Source: Armigeres subalbatus
Lineage: Eukaryota; Arthropoda; Insecta; Diptera; Culicidae
DNA length: 64,000 bases
NCBI RefSeq assembly: GCF_024139115.2
Contig: NC_085139.1
Span: forward strand, 101,108,158-101,172,157
Direction: 5' to 3'
The position numbers and the translations under genes are program-made. The notes under the pieces were generated by a model, which was not told the DNA's origin, did no database searches, and saw only the letters and a program-made list of their open reading frames with translations. Of the stretch, positions 25,286 to 37,470 are shown one piece after another (position 1 is the stretch's first letter; the number at the start of each line of letters is the position of its first letter).

Positions 25286-27140
25286 GAATTCACTTCAGGA
25301 TTTTCGTCAGAATCCCTCCAGGATTTTCGTCAGAATCGCTTCAGGATTCTCGTCACAGTCCCTTCAGGATTCTCGTCAGAATCCCTTCAGGATACTCATC
25401 AGTATCCCTTCAGGATTCTCGCCATCATCCCTTCAGGATTCTCGCCATCATCCCTTCAGGATTCTCGCCATCATCCCTTCAGGATTCTCGCCAGAATCTC
25501 TTCAGGATTCTCGTCAGAATCCCTTCAGGATTCCCGTTAGAATCCCTTCAGGATTCTCGTCAGAATCCCTTCAGGATTCTCGCCAGAATCCCTTCAGGAT
25601 TCTCGCCAGAATCCCTTCAGGATTCTCGCCAGAATCCCTTCAGGATTCTCTTCAGAATCCCTTCAGGATTCTCTTCAGATTATCGTCAAAATCCCTTCAG
25701 AATTCTCGTCAGAATCCCATCCGGATTCTCGTCAGAATCCCTTCCGGATTCTCGTCAGAATCCCTTCCGGATTCTCGTCAGAATCCCTCCCGGATTCTTG
25801 TCAGAATCCTTTCAGGATTCTTGGCAGAATCCATTCAGGATTCTTGTAAGTATCCCTTCAGGATTCTTGTCAGAATCCCTTCCGAATTCTTGTCAGAATC
25901 CCTCACGAATTCTTGTCAGCATCCCTTCAGAATTTCTTCAGGATTCTCGTCAGAATCCCTTCAGGGTTCTCGCCAGAATCCCTTCAGGATTCTCGTCAGA
26001 ATCCCTTCAGGATTCTCGTCAGAATCCCTTCAGGTTTCTCGCCAGAATCCCTCCAGTATTCTCGCCAGAATCCCTCCAGAAATCTCGTCAGAATCCCCCC
26101 AGGATTCTCGTCAGAATCCCCCCAGGATTCTCGTCAGAATCCCCCCAGGATTCTCGTCAGAATACCTTTAGGATTCTCGTCAGAATACCTTTAGGATTCT
26201 CGTCAGAATCCCTTTATGATTCTCGTCAGAATCCCTTTAGGATTCTCGTCAGAATCCCTTCAGGATTCTCGTCAGAATCCCGTCAGGATTCTCGTCAGAA
26301 CCTTCAGAATTCCTCGTCAGAACTCCCCTCAGGATTCTCGTCAGAACCCTTCAGGATTCTCGTCAGAATCCCTTCAGGATTCTCGTCAGAATCCCTTCAG
26401 GATTCTCGTCAGAAGACTTCTTCTCGTCAGAATCCCTTCAGGATTCTCGTCAGAATCCCTTCAGGATTCTCATCAGAATCCCTTCAGGATTCTCGTCAGA
26501 ATCCCTTCAGGATTCTCGTCAGAATCCCTTCAGGATTCTCATCAGAATCCCTTCAGGATTCTCATCAGAATCCCTTCAGGATTCTCGTCAGAATCCCTTC
26601 AGGATTCTCGTCAGAATCCCTTCAGGATTCTCGTCAGAATCCCTTCAGGATTCTCGTCAGAATCCTTCAAGAATTCTCGTCAGAATCCTTCAAGAATTCT
26701 CTGCAGAATCCCGTCAAGATTTTCGTCAGAATCTTGTCAGGATTCTCGTCTAAATACAATCAGGATTCTCGGCAGCATCTAGTCAGAATTTTTGGCAGAA
26801 TTTCGTCAGGATTCTCAGCAGAATCACGTCAAGATTTTCGACATAATCTTGTCAGGACTCTCGCCTGAATGCAATCGGAAGTCTTGGAACCATCTCGTCA
26901 GAATTTTCATAAAAATTCCCGCCAGTATTCTCGTCAGAATCCTTTCAGAATCCTCGTTAGGATTCAGGACCAAGATCAGGATTCTGGTCAGAGCCTTTTA
27001 AGGATTCTAATGAGAATCCTTATGAGAATAATTCCATGAGAATCCCTTCAAGATTCAATCCATTTCCTTCAGGACTCGCATCAGAATCCCTGCAGTATTA
27101 TTTATATCACTCTTGAATTCTTGTTAATATCCCAACAGGA

Positions 27141-30028
27141 ATCATGCTTTTGTGAAACCAAACATTATGTAGAAGATGGTTTCTTCAGAAATTTGGTAAG
27201 GTATGAATCACATACGAAATGGTCCTGACACTTGTTCCACCGCAAATTCCCTAATAGCGCTGAATCGGTACGTGGATATGCGCGACAATGCACCACACAC
27301 CGCATTGCAATGCTGCCACACTGTTCAACCTAATCCAACCTGACTCGACCCTATCTGTTTCCAGCGGCCGGCCCGTGTCAGTATTAATCCAAACCACTGT
27401 GCAGTGTAGTAAATTCCAACCTCACGTTGCGGGCTGGCATTTAACACGAAAGCTACTGGCGCGATTCGAGGGGTGCAGTATTTGCGCCATTGTTGTCCCC
27501 CTTCCTCGCGCTAAACCCAGCCAGCCAGGCCAAATCCTTCGAAATTAACCCCGTCAATTAGCAAAACGATGCACAGCAGCGGTGGGATCGAACAAATTGT
27601 TCGATAATTACATGACGCACGGCTGTGACCTTTCGGTCGCACGCACTCACGCACGAGGAGGCAGCCAGCAGCCAGGGTGTGACGATTCGGAAAAGCCGAC
27701 AGCTTCCGCTGGAGTAGTGGCGTGGCGGAGGGGTGTTTGTGCGTTGGGGTTTCTTTTATTGTATTTCGAGGGCCGCGCTAAAAACAAACACACAGAACAC
27801 GAACGAGTCCTCTTTTGTCGGTATCAACCGGAATCGGTACAGTTGTTGTAAATGAATTACTTCCGCACGATTTCCGACCCGCCCCCACTCCCGAATGGGC
27901 GAATTTTGGAACACTGCTGCTCCGGAAATATACAAATACAGTAATTGTTAGTTTTGGTCTAGACGAGGGGAATAGGAGCAGGTTGTTGAACAAAAGGAGT
28001 CACGCACTGCATGTCGCTTTCACAACGGACATAACAAAGTTCGGCTGCTGATGCTGCTGGAATTCATCGAACTAATAAATTTATGCATCCTTGCTGATGA
28101 ATTCCAACTTTTCAGGGGATTCGATAGAATGGGAAGGGGGTTGGCCCAGCGGGGATGGGATTGCACCTGTGTGCAATTCCGCTGTGTGCACTCTGTTTAA
28201 TTTAGATTCCGGTAATTATCCCCAGTGTTTTTGGCGAACATGATCTCCTTTGTTCTGCTGTAGTGCGTGTCAGTCGGCGAGGATTTGCGTGCGTGTTCGA
28301 CGATGACAGGTGGAACCATATGAGGAATGGTTCGATGAGAGGTCAGCTTTTATCCGGGAGTGTTTGATTTTATTACCGATCGTGACGAGCAACGAACTGA
28401 AATTGTGACAGATATGCATCATCCAACTATTCGAGGCTCCGGATACTATGCGAAATAATTGATTTACTACCATATATGCAATAGTTGGTATTGTTCTGGA
28501 ATGGTTACTCATACAATCCAATTCAAGTTTCAATTCCGTTTCTTATTTAAATTTAACCATCTCTCGGATTACTCAAAGAGTCGAAGGAAAACTTCTACCA
28601 GGTTTGCTTAATTACACTTTGAGTACGCTTTAATTTAGCCCGAATCAATTCTAAGAGTCAACCAGCTGCCACTATTTAAAATTGCCATTCTAATCGCTGA
28701 AATCGAGACCCCCTTTCCATCATAGTCCGCCTCCGTCTGCCCTCCATTCTCGCCAATCACTTCCATCGCCAATCACCAATCGAACGAACCCGGGAAAGGT
28801 AAAAGTTTTCTCCAATTGCGAAAGTGGAAAATCTGCAGCTGAAAACTTCGAACCTTGACGCGAATCAACAGCAGACACTTGATACCCCTCGCATCGCAAT
28901 AGCCCGTCATTTTGCCCAACCTGCCCCCGGAGAGAGCAACTAAAATCTGGAACGGTGGAAAACTTTTCCTTTTTACTGCTGGCTGGAATCTCCAACCTCC
29001 CCACACCCACACTGACTGGATGCAACTGGTTCTCGTCGTCGGAGCTGGTCTGCCCCGTTCGTAGTTCGTCCTACGACGACGACAACGGGCGTCGAATTGA
29101 CTCTTATCGGAACGCTACCCCAACGCCCCTTTAATAATTTTGCACTATGATTTTTTCTTCAGTGAACCTCCCATGGGAATTTCTTTAACCGTTTTATATA
29201 AATATTGAATCAAGTCCACGGTCCGGGTGCTTATGTTCGTTCGTAGAAAAAGGACGGGAACCAACTTTCGCATGCAATCAAATGGTCTTGTTTGCAAAAT
29301 TGTGCTGAGAAAGGACGAGACGAGGGGACAATTGGCTTCTGTCACCAAACCACCACGTCCCTCCGTTGTCATTGTCTCGTTATGATATGGCACTCGCCGT
29401 GTTACGCGAGGTGGAAAAAAAAATACGAGGACTTCTGGAAGAATGCCAACTTGGTTGGATCGGAAGTGGGCGAGGGGCGTTCCATAAGTGACAACAAAGG
29501 AGTGAAGATTATCAATTGTAAGTTTGTTCGAAAGAAAAGAAAACGTGGGCAGAGAAGGGGTTAGATGTTGCGAAAAATCCTATGCAAGGGTGGTTGAAAG
29601 TTTTTCATATGTTGCCTTCGCCGTCTTGTTGCATATTTAATGGGCGCTTTCGCTGTTGCTCCACGTTGAATGGTGGAAAATCGGCGAGAAACGAATGGCG
29701 ACCAACGAAAACTGTCTGTGTGTATGTGCAGGTGCGCGTCTGTATACGGCTTACGTACTTGCAGTGTCTTTTGTTCCCCGTCACAAGAGAAGAAGCGGTG
29801 CCTTTCAGCGATAAAGTAACTTTTGCTGTACTGTCATTATCGATCTGTCAGAAACGGTAGCGGACTACTTGAGGGCGACACGGTGCAGCGTTCTGCGCTG
29901 TTGCACCGCTCCGCAGAGACACATTAGTTGCAAAGTTTTAAATTGAGAAAATCTTCTGATGGAGTTGAAGAAGTTCTGTTAGTGATATCTCGCGTGGAGT
30001 TTGATGAAAGCTGATCGGAATAATTTGT
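27141..30028. other. Non-repetitive spacer, no supportable gene
   Basis: About 2.9 kb between A4 and A5, with GC-richer stretches at 27240-27900 and 28690-29130. Short frames up to about 101 codons occur on both strands; none shows a domain or a convincing exon structure. Confidence 0.5.
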
Positions 30029-30123
30029 GAGCAATTTGCGCCCATTGAACGTCGGAGTATCTACACTTTCGTTGGCGTAGGTTTATTCCCCTGGAAACTT
30101 TAGTTTTTAAATAATAATAAAAG
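30029..30123 (+). repeat. Duplicated A5 flank, copy 1
   Basis: It starts with GAGCAATTTGCGCCC and ends with TTTTTAAATAATAATAAAAG. The same sequence recurs from 30558, exactly 529 bp away. Relative to copy 2 this copy lacks about 44 bp after TGGAAACTTTA and about 10 bp before it. Confidence 0.92.
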
Positions 30124-30557
30124 AGTTATGGCGTACATAAGAAAAAACGATGGAAACAATAAAATTTTTGAAGGAATAGGCATCTGTGGAATAAACATTC
30201 GTGTTCGAATCCGGCTAAGATTTGTGTCCAAATTAAACAAGGATTCATGTCCGAATCCGGCAAGGATTCGAGACCAATTCGGACCTATATATATCCGTGT
30301 CCGAATCAGAAGATAATTCGTGTCTCAATTCGACAAAGATTCATGTTCGAATCCAACAAAGATTCATGTCAGAATTCGATATGGATTCGTGTCGGCAACC
30401 GACAAGGATTCGGATCCGAAACCAAAAATATTTCTAGTCCAAATCTGATAACGAGTTTGTTTCCTAATCCGACAAGAAACCGACAAGGAATTGTGTCTGA
30501 ATGCAACAAACATTCGTATTCTGAATCCGACAAGAACTCGTCAACGAATTAGACAAG

Positions 30558-30710
30558 GAGCAATTTGCGCCCATTGAACGTCGGAGTATCTACACTTTCG
30601 TTGGCGTAGGTTTATTTTCCGTCCATTTCTGGAAACTTTATAAACCTGATTCCTGGATCAATATTTAACAGATTGAAAGCAAAGTTTTTAAATAATAATA
30701 AAAGAATTTG
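30558..30710 (+). repeat. Duplicated A5 flank, copy 2, lying inside the array
   Basis: This is the longer form of the 30029 copy and carries the extra segment from about 30650 to 30690. It lies between degenerate A5 units on the left and the main A5 body on the right, so flanking DNA has been captured into the array or array DNA has duplicated with its flank. Confidence 0.92.
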
Positions 30711-32533
30711 TGTCCAAATCGGACATGAAATCGTGTCCGAATCCGACAAGGCTTTCCTTCTCAATCCAACAAGGATTCGTGTCCGAGTCTGACAAGGATT
30801 TGTGTTCAAGTCTAACAAGGATTTGACTCATGTCCGATGCCGACAAGGATTGGTGTCCGAATCTGGCAGGGATTCGTGTCCAAATCCGATAAGGATTCTA
30901 TAAGGATTCGTGTCTGAATCCGATAAGGATTCGTATCCGAATCCGATAAGAATTCGTATCCGAATCCGATAAGGTTTCGTGTCCGAATCCAATGAGGATT
31001 CGTATCCGAATCCGATAAGGATTCGTGTCCGAATCCGATAAGTATTCGTGTCCGAATCCGATAAGTATTCGTGTCCGAATCCGATAAATATTCGTGTCCA
31101 AATCCGATGAGTATTCGTGTCCGAATCCGATAAGGATTCGTGTCCGAATCCGATAAGGATTCGTGTCCGAATCCGATAAGGATTCGTGTCCGAATCCGAT
31201 AAGGATTCGTGTCCGAATCTGACAAGGATTCGTGTCCGAATCCGACAAGGATTTGTGTCCGAATCCGACAAAGATTTGTGCCCGAATCCAACAAGGATGT
31301 GTCCGCATACGACAAAGATGTATCCGAATCCGACAAGAATTTGTGTCTGAATCCGACAAGGATTCGTGTCCGCATCCGATAAGGATTCGTGTCCGCATCC
31401 GACAAGGATTCGTGTCCGAATTCGACAAGGATTCGTTACCGATTCCGACAAGGATTCGTGTCCGAATCCGACAAGGATTCATTTCCGGATCCGACAAGGA
31501 TTTGTGTCCGAATCCGACAAGGATTTGTGTCCGAATCCGACAAGGATTCGTGTCCGAATTCGACATGGATTCGTGCCCGAATCCAACATAGATTCGTGTC
31601 CGAATTCGACATGGATTCGTGCCCGAGTCCGACAAGGACTCGTGTCCGAGTCCGACAAGGACTCGTGTCCGAGTCCGACAAGGTTTCGTGTCCGAATCCG
31701 ACAAGGATTCTTGTCCGAATCCGTCAAGAATTCGAGTCCGAATCTGTCAAGGATTCGAGTCCGAATCCGTCAAGGATTCGAGTCCGAATCCGTCAAGTAT
31801 TCGAGTCCGAATCCGTCAAGGATTCGTGTCAAAATCCGACAAGGATTCGTGTTCGAATCCGACAAGGATTCGTGTTCGAATCCGACAAGGATTCGTGTCT
31901 GAATCCGACAAGGATTCGTGTCCGAATCCAACAAGGATTCGAGTCCGATTTCGAAAAGGAATCGTGTCCGAATCCGACAAGGATTCATGTCCGAATCCGA
32001 CAAGGATTCATGTCCGAATCCGACAAGGATTCGTGTCCGAATCCGGCAAGGATTCGTGTCCGAATTCGACAAGTATTCGTGTCCGCATCCAACAAGGATT
32101 CGTGTCCGAATCCGACAAGGATTCGTGTCCGAATCCGACAAGGATTCGTGTCCGAATACGACAAGGATTCGTGTTCGAATACGACAAGAATTCGTGTCCG
32201 AATCCGACAAGGATTCGTGTCCGAATCCGACAAGGATTCGTGTCCGAATCCGACAAGGATTCGTGTCTGAATCCGATAAGGATTCGTGTCCGAATCCGAC
32301 AAGGATTCGTGTCCGAATCCGACAAGGATTCGTGTCCGAATCCGACAAGGATTCGTGTCCGAATCCGACAAGGATTCGTGTCCGAATCCGACAAGGATTC
32401 GTGTCCGAATCCGACAAGGATTCGTGTCCGAATCCGACAAGGATTCATGTCCGAATCCGACAAGGATTTGTGTCCCAATCCGACAAGGTTTTGTGTCCTA
32501 ATCCGACAAGGATTCGTGTCCGAATTCGACAAG

Positions 32534-32558
32534 GATGTAACCGCATCTGACAAAGATG
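32534..32558 (+). repeat. A5 21-bp doublet marker 1
   Basis: Two adjacent 21-bp units starting GATGTAACCGCATCTGAC and followed by AAAGATGTG. Each lacks two bases of the 23-bp unit. Markers 2-5 follow at 33013, 34963, 35304 and 35599. Confidence 0.85.
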
Positions 32559-32844
32559 TGTCCGAATCCGGCAAGGATTCGTGTCCGAATTCGACAAGTA
32601 TTCGTGTCCGCATCCAACAAGGATTCGTGTCCTAATCCGACAAGGATTCGTGTCCGAATCCGACAAGGATTCGTGTCCGAATCCGACAAGGATTCGTGTT
32701 CGAATCCGACAAGGATTCGTGTTCGAATACGACAAGGATTCGTGACCGAATCCGACAAGGATTCGTGTCCGAATCCGATAAGGATTCGTACCCGAATCCG
32801 ATAAGGATTCGTACCCGAATCCGATAAGGATTCGTACCCGAATC

Positions 32845-33045
32845 CGATAAGGATTCGTTCCCGACTCCGGCAAGGATTCGTGACCGAATCCGACAAGGAT
32901 TCGTGTCCGAATCCGACATGGATTCATGTCCGAATCCGACAAGGATTCGTGTCCGAATTCGACAAAGATTTGTGTCCAAATCGGACAAAGATTTGTGCCC
33001 GATTCCGACAAGGATGTAACCGCATCTGACAAAGATGTATCCGAA
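32845..33045 (+). repeat. A5 higher-order segment, copy 1
   Basis: It contains in order TTCCCGACTCCGGC (32858), a GACATGGATTCATG unit, TCGACAAAGATTTG, CAAATCGGACAAAG, GTGCCCGATTCC and the 21-bp doublet at 33013. The same order recurs at 34750-34995. Confidence 0.85.
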
Positions 33046-34749
33046 TCCGACAAGGATTCGTGTCTGAATCCGACAAGGATTCGTGTCCGAATCCGATAAG
33101 GATTCGTTCCCGAATCCGACAAGGATTCGTGTCTGAATCCGACAAGAGTTCGTGTCTGAATCCGACAAGGATTCGTGTCTGAATCCGACAAGGATTCGTG
33201 TCCGAATCCGACAAGGATTCGTGTCCAAATCCGACAAGGATTCGAGTCCGAATCCGTCAAGGATTCGTGTCCGAATCCGTCAAGGATTCGAGTCCGAATC
33301 CGTCAAGGATTCGAGTCCGAATCCGTCAAGGATTCGAGTCCGAATCCGTCAAGGATTCGAGTCCGAATCCGTCAAGGATTCGTGTCCGAATCCGACAAGG
33401 ATTCGTGTCCGAATCCGACAAGGATTCGTATCCGAATCCGACAAGGATTCGTGTCCGAATCCGACAAGGATTCGTGTCCGAATCCGACAAGGATTCGTGT
33501 CCGAATCCGACAAGGATTCGTGTCCGAATCTGACAAGGATTCGTGTCCGAATCCGACAAGGATTCGTGTCCGAATCCGACAAGGATTCGTGTCCGAATCC
33601 GACAAGGATTCGTGTCCGAATCTGACAAGGATTCGTGTCCGAATCCGACAAAGATTCGTGTCCGAATCCAACAAGGATTCGTGACGGATCCGACAAGGAT
33701 TCGTGTCCGAATCCGACAAGGATTCGTGTCCGAATCCGACAAGGATTCGTGTCCGAATCCGACAAGGATTCGTGTCCAAATCCGACAAGGATTCGTGTCC
33801 GAATCCGACAAGGATTCGTGTCCGAATCCGACAAGGATTCGTGTCCGAATCCGACAAGGATTCGTGTCCGAATCCGACAAGGATTCGTGTCCGAATCCGA
33901 CAAGGATTCGTGTCCGAATCCGACAAGGATTCGTGTCTGAATCCAACAAGGATTCGTGTCCGAATCCAACAAGAATTGGTGTCAGAATCCAACTAGGATT
34001 CGTGTCCGAATTTGACAAGGATTCGTGTCCGAATCCAACAAGGATTCGTGTTCGGATCCGACAAGGATTCGTGTTTGAATCAGATAAGGATTCGTGTCAG
34101 AATCCGACAAGGATTCGTGTCCGAATCCAACAAGGATTCATGTCCGAATCCAACAAGGATTCGTGTCTGAATCCGACAAGGATTCGTGTCCGAATCCGAT
34201 AAGGATTCGTGTCCGAATCCGACAAGGATTCGTGTCCGAATCCGATAAGGATTCGTGTCAAAATCCGACAAGGATTCGTGTCCGAATCCAACAAGGATTC
34301 GAGTCCGATTTCGAAAAGGAATCGTGTCCGAATCCGACAAGGATTCATGTCCGAATCCGACAAGGATTCGTGTCCGAATCCGACAAGGATTCGTGTCCGA
34401 ATCCGACAAGGATTCGTGTCCGAATCCGACAAGGATTCGTGTCCGAATCTGACAAGGATTCGTGTTCCAATGCGACAAGGATTCGTGTCCGAATCAGATA
34501 AAAATTCGTGTCCGAATCCGATAAGGATTCGTTCCCGAATCCGATAAGGATTCGTTCCCGAATCCGATAAGGATTCGTTCCCGAATCCGATAAGGATTCG
34601 TACCCGAATCCGATAAGGATTCGTACCCGAATCCGATAAGGATTCGTACCCGAATCCGATAAGGATTCGTACCCGAATCCGATAAGGATTCGTACCCGAA
34701 TCCGATAAGGATTCGTACCCGAATCCGATAAGGATTCGTACCCGAATCC

Positions 34750-34995
34750 GATAAGGATTCGTTCCCGACTCCGGCAAGGATTCGTGACCGAATCCGACAA
34801 GGATTCGTGTCCGAATCCGACAAGGATTCGTGTCCGAATCCGACAAGGATTCGTGTCCGAATCCGACATGGATTCATGTCCGAATCCGACAAGGATTCGT
34901 GTCCGAATTCGACAAAGATTTGTGTCCAAATCGGACAAAGATTTGTGCCCGATTCCGACAAGGATGTAACCGCATCTGACAAAGATGTATCCGAA
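34750..34995 (+). repeat. A5 higher-order segment, copy 2
   Basis: It has the same ordered variants as 32845-33045, with TTCCCGACTCCGG at 34762 and the doublet at 34963. The internal distance is 201 bp against 155 bp in copy 1; the 46-bp difference is exactly two 23-bp units. Confidence 0.85.
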
Positions 34996-37470
34996 TCCGA
35001 CAAGGATTCGTGTCCGAATCCGATAAGGATTCGTGTCCGAATCCGACAAGGATTCGTGTCCGAATCCGACAAGGATTCGTGTCCGAATCCGACAAGGATT
35101 CGTGTCCGAATCCGACAAGGATTCGTGTCCGAATCCGACAAGGATTCGTGTTCGAATCCGACAAGGATTCGTGTCCGAATCCGACAAGGATTCGTGTCCG
35201 AATCCGACAAGGATTCAAGTCCGAATCCAACAAGGATTCGTGTCCGAATTCGACAAGGATTTGTGTCCAAATCCGACAAAGATTTGTGCCCGAATCCGAC
35301 AAGGATGTAACCGCATCTGACAAAGATGTATCCGAATCCGACAAGGATTCGTGTCCGAATCCGATAAAGATTCGTTCCCGAATCCGACAAGGATTCGTGT
35401 CCGAATCCGACAAGGATTCGTGTCCGAATCCGACAAGGATTCGTGTCCGAATCCGTCAAGGATTCGTGTCCAAATCCGACAAGGATTCGTGTCCGAATCC
35501 GACATGGATTCATGTCCGAATCCAACAAGGATTCGTGTCCGAATTCGACAAGGATTTGTGTCCGAATCCGACAAAGATTTGTGCCCGAATCCGACAAGGA
35601 TGTAACCGCATCTGATAAAGATGTATCCGAATCCGACAAGGATTCGTGTCCGAATCTCCGAATCCGACAAGGATTCGTGTCCGAATCCAACAAGGATTCG
35701 TGTCCGAATCCAACAAGGATTCGTGTCCGAATCCGACTAGGATTCGTGTCCGAATCCGACTAGGATTCGTGTCCGAATCTGACAAGGATTCGTGTCCGAA
35801 TCCGGCAAGGATTCGTGTCCGAATCCGGCAAGGATTCGTGTCCGAATCCGATAAGGATTCGTGTCTGAATCCGATAAGGATTTTTGTCCGAGTTCGACAA
35901 GGATTCGTGTCCAAATCCGACAAGGATTCGTGTCCGAATCCGACAAGGATTCGTGTCCGAATCCGACAAGGATTCGCATCCGGATCCGACAAGGATTCGT
36001 GTCCAAATCCGACAAGGATTTGTGTCCGAATCCGACAAGGATTCGTGTCCGAATCCGACAAGGATTCGTGTCCGAATCCGACAAGGATTCGTGTTCGAAT
36101 CCGACAAGGATTCGTGTTCGAATCCGACAAGGATTCGTGTTCGAATCCGACAAGGATCCGTGTTCGAATCCAACAAGGATTCGTATCCGAATCCGACAAG
36201 GATTCGTGTCCGAATCAGCCAAGGATTCTTGTCCAAATCAGACAAAGATTCGTGTCCGAATCCGACAAGGATTCGTGTTCAAATCCAACAAGGATTCGTG
36301 TCCGAATCCGACAAGGATCCGTGTCCGAATCCAACAAGGATTCGTCCAAATCCAACAAAGATTCGTGTCCGAATCCAACAAGGATTCGTGTCCGAATCCA
36401 AGAAGGATTCGTGTCGGAATCCAACAAGAATTCGTGTCGGAATCCAACAAGGATTCGTGTCCGAATCCAACAAGGATTCGTGTCCGCATCCGACAAGGAT
36501 TCGTGTCCGAATGCTACAAGGATTCGTGTCCGAATGCTACAAGGATTCGTGTCCGAATCCTACAAGGATTCGTGTCCGAATCCAACAAGGATTCATGTTC
36601 GAATCCAACAAGGATTCGTGTCCGAATCCGACAAGGATTCGTGTCCGAATCCGACAAGGATTCGTGTCCGAATCCGACAAGGATTCGTGTCCGAATCCGA
36701 CAAGGATTCGTGTCCGAATCCGACAAGGATTCGTGTCCGAATCCGACAAGGATTCGTGTCCGAATCCAATAAGGATTCGTGTTCAAAACTAACAAGGATT
36801 CGTGTCCGAATTCGAGAAGGATTTGTGTAAAAATCCGACAAGGGTTGTTGTCCGAATCCGACAAGAATCCGTGTCCTAATCCGACAGCTTTGTGATCGGG
36901 AGAAGTTCGTGTTTGAATACGGGAGGGATTCGTGTTCCAATCCGGGAAGGATTCGTGTCCGAATCCGAGAATGATTGTGTCTGAATCCGATAAGTATTCG
37001 TGTCCGACTCCGGGAAGGATTCGTGTCCGACTGGTGAACCTGGGAAGAATTCGTGTTCGAATCCAGGAGGGATTTGTGTCCAAATCCGGAAAAGACTCGT
37101 GTTTGAGTCCGAGGAGATTCGCGTCTTAATCCGGGAGGGATTCGCGTCTTAATCCGGGAGGGATTCGCGTCTTTATCCGGGAGGGATTCGTGTTCGTCCG
37201 GATCCAGGTGAGATTTATGTCCGAATCCAGGAGGCACTCGTATCCGAATTCGAAAAAGATTCGTGTCGTCATGCGATAGGGATTCGTTTCCGAATACGGA
37301 GGGATTTGTGTCCGAATCCGGGAGAGACTGTCCGAATTCAGGATGGTGCGTGTTAGGATCCGGTAAAAATATGTGTTCGACTCCCAAAGAAGTTTGTGTC
37401 CGAACTACAGAGGATTTCGTTTCTCAATTTAGATGGAATTGTGCCCAAATCTCGCCCATTGCAATGTTTT

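Larger units (their letters stand above)
17125..27140 (+). repeat. Array A4: 10-kb 23-bp minisatellite, spacers CGTCA and CTTCA, linker TCGTCA
   Basis: The longest array, about 435 units. The structure is GAATCC, spacer CGTCA or CTTCA, GGATTC, linker TCGTCA (or TTGTCA). Decayed units occupy 17125-17640 and 27000-27140. The pure CGTCA type dominates 20480-21240, 21540-21660, 22020-22260 and 23760-24230. The CTTCA type dominates 17980-18900, 22780-22990, 24725-25140 and 26370-26660. A 22-bp form lacking one C is frequent at 23200-23760. In the CGTCA type the same five bases occur in both spacer and linker, so the unit is close to two half-units of 11 and 12 bp. The plus strand is stop-free and gives frames up to 842 codons; the minus strand contains TGA in each unit. 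No coding is inferred. Confidence 0.97.
30130..37470 (+). repeat. Array A5: 23-bp minisatellite, spacer GACAA, linker GTGTCC
   Basis: About 316 units of GAATCC, spacer GACAA, GGATTC, linker GTGTCC. The first 430 bp are degenerate and separated from the main body by a copy of the left flank (30558-30710). Subfamilies form runs: spacer GATAA at 30890-31210 and 34500-34760 (the latter with linker GTACCC), spacer GTCAA with linker GAGTCC at 31720-31830 and 33230-33375. 33375-33930 is highly uniform. Five 21-bp doublets act as higher-order markers. From about 36840 the units decay toward GGGAGGGATTCG forms. The unit is stop-free on both strands, so frames up to about 400 codons occur on both strands and are not genes. 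Confidence 0.97.

Noticed and set aside
17125..27140. CRISPR array
   Set aside because: The repeat is contiguous with no unique spacers, the period is 23 bp throughout, there are no cas genes, and the surrounding DNA is eukaryotic.
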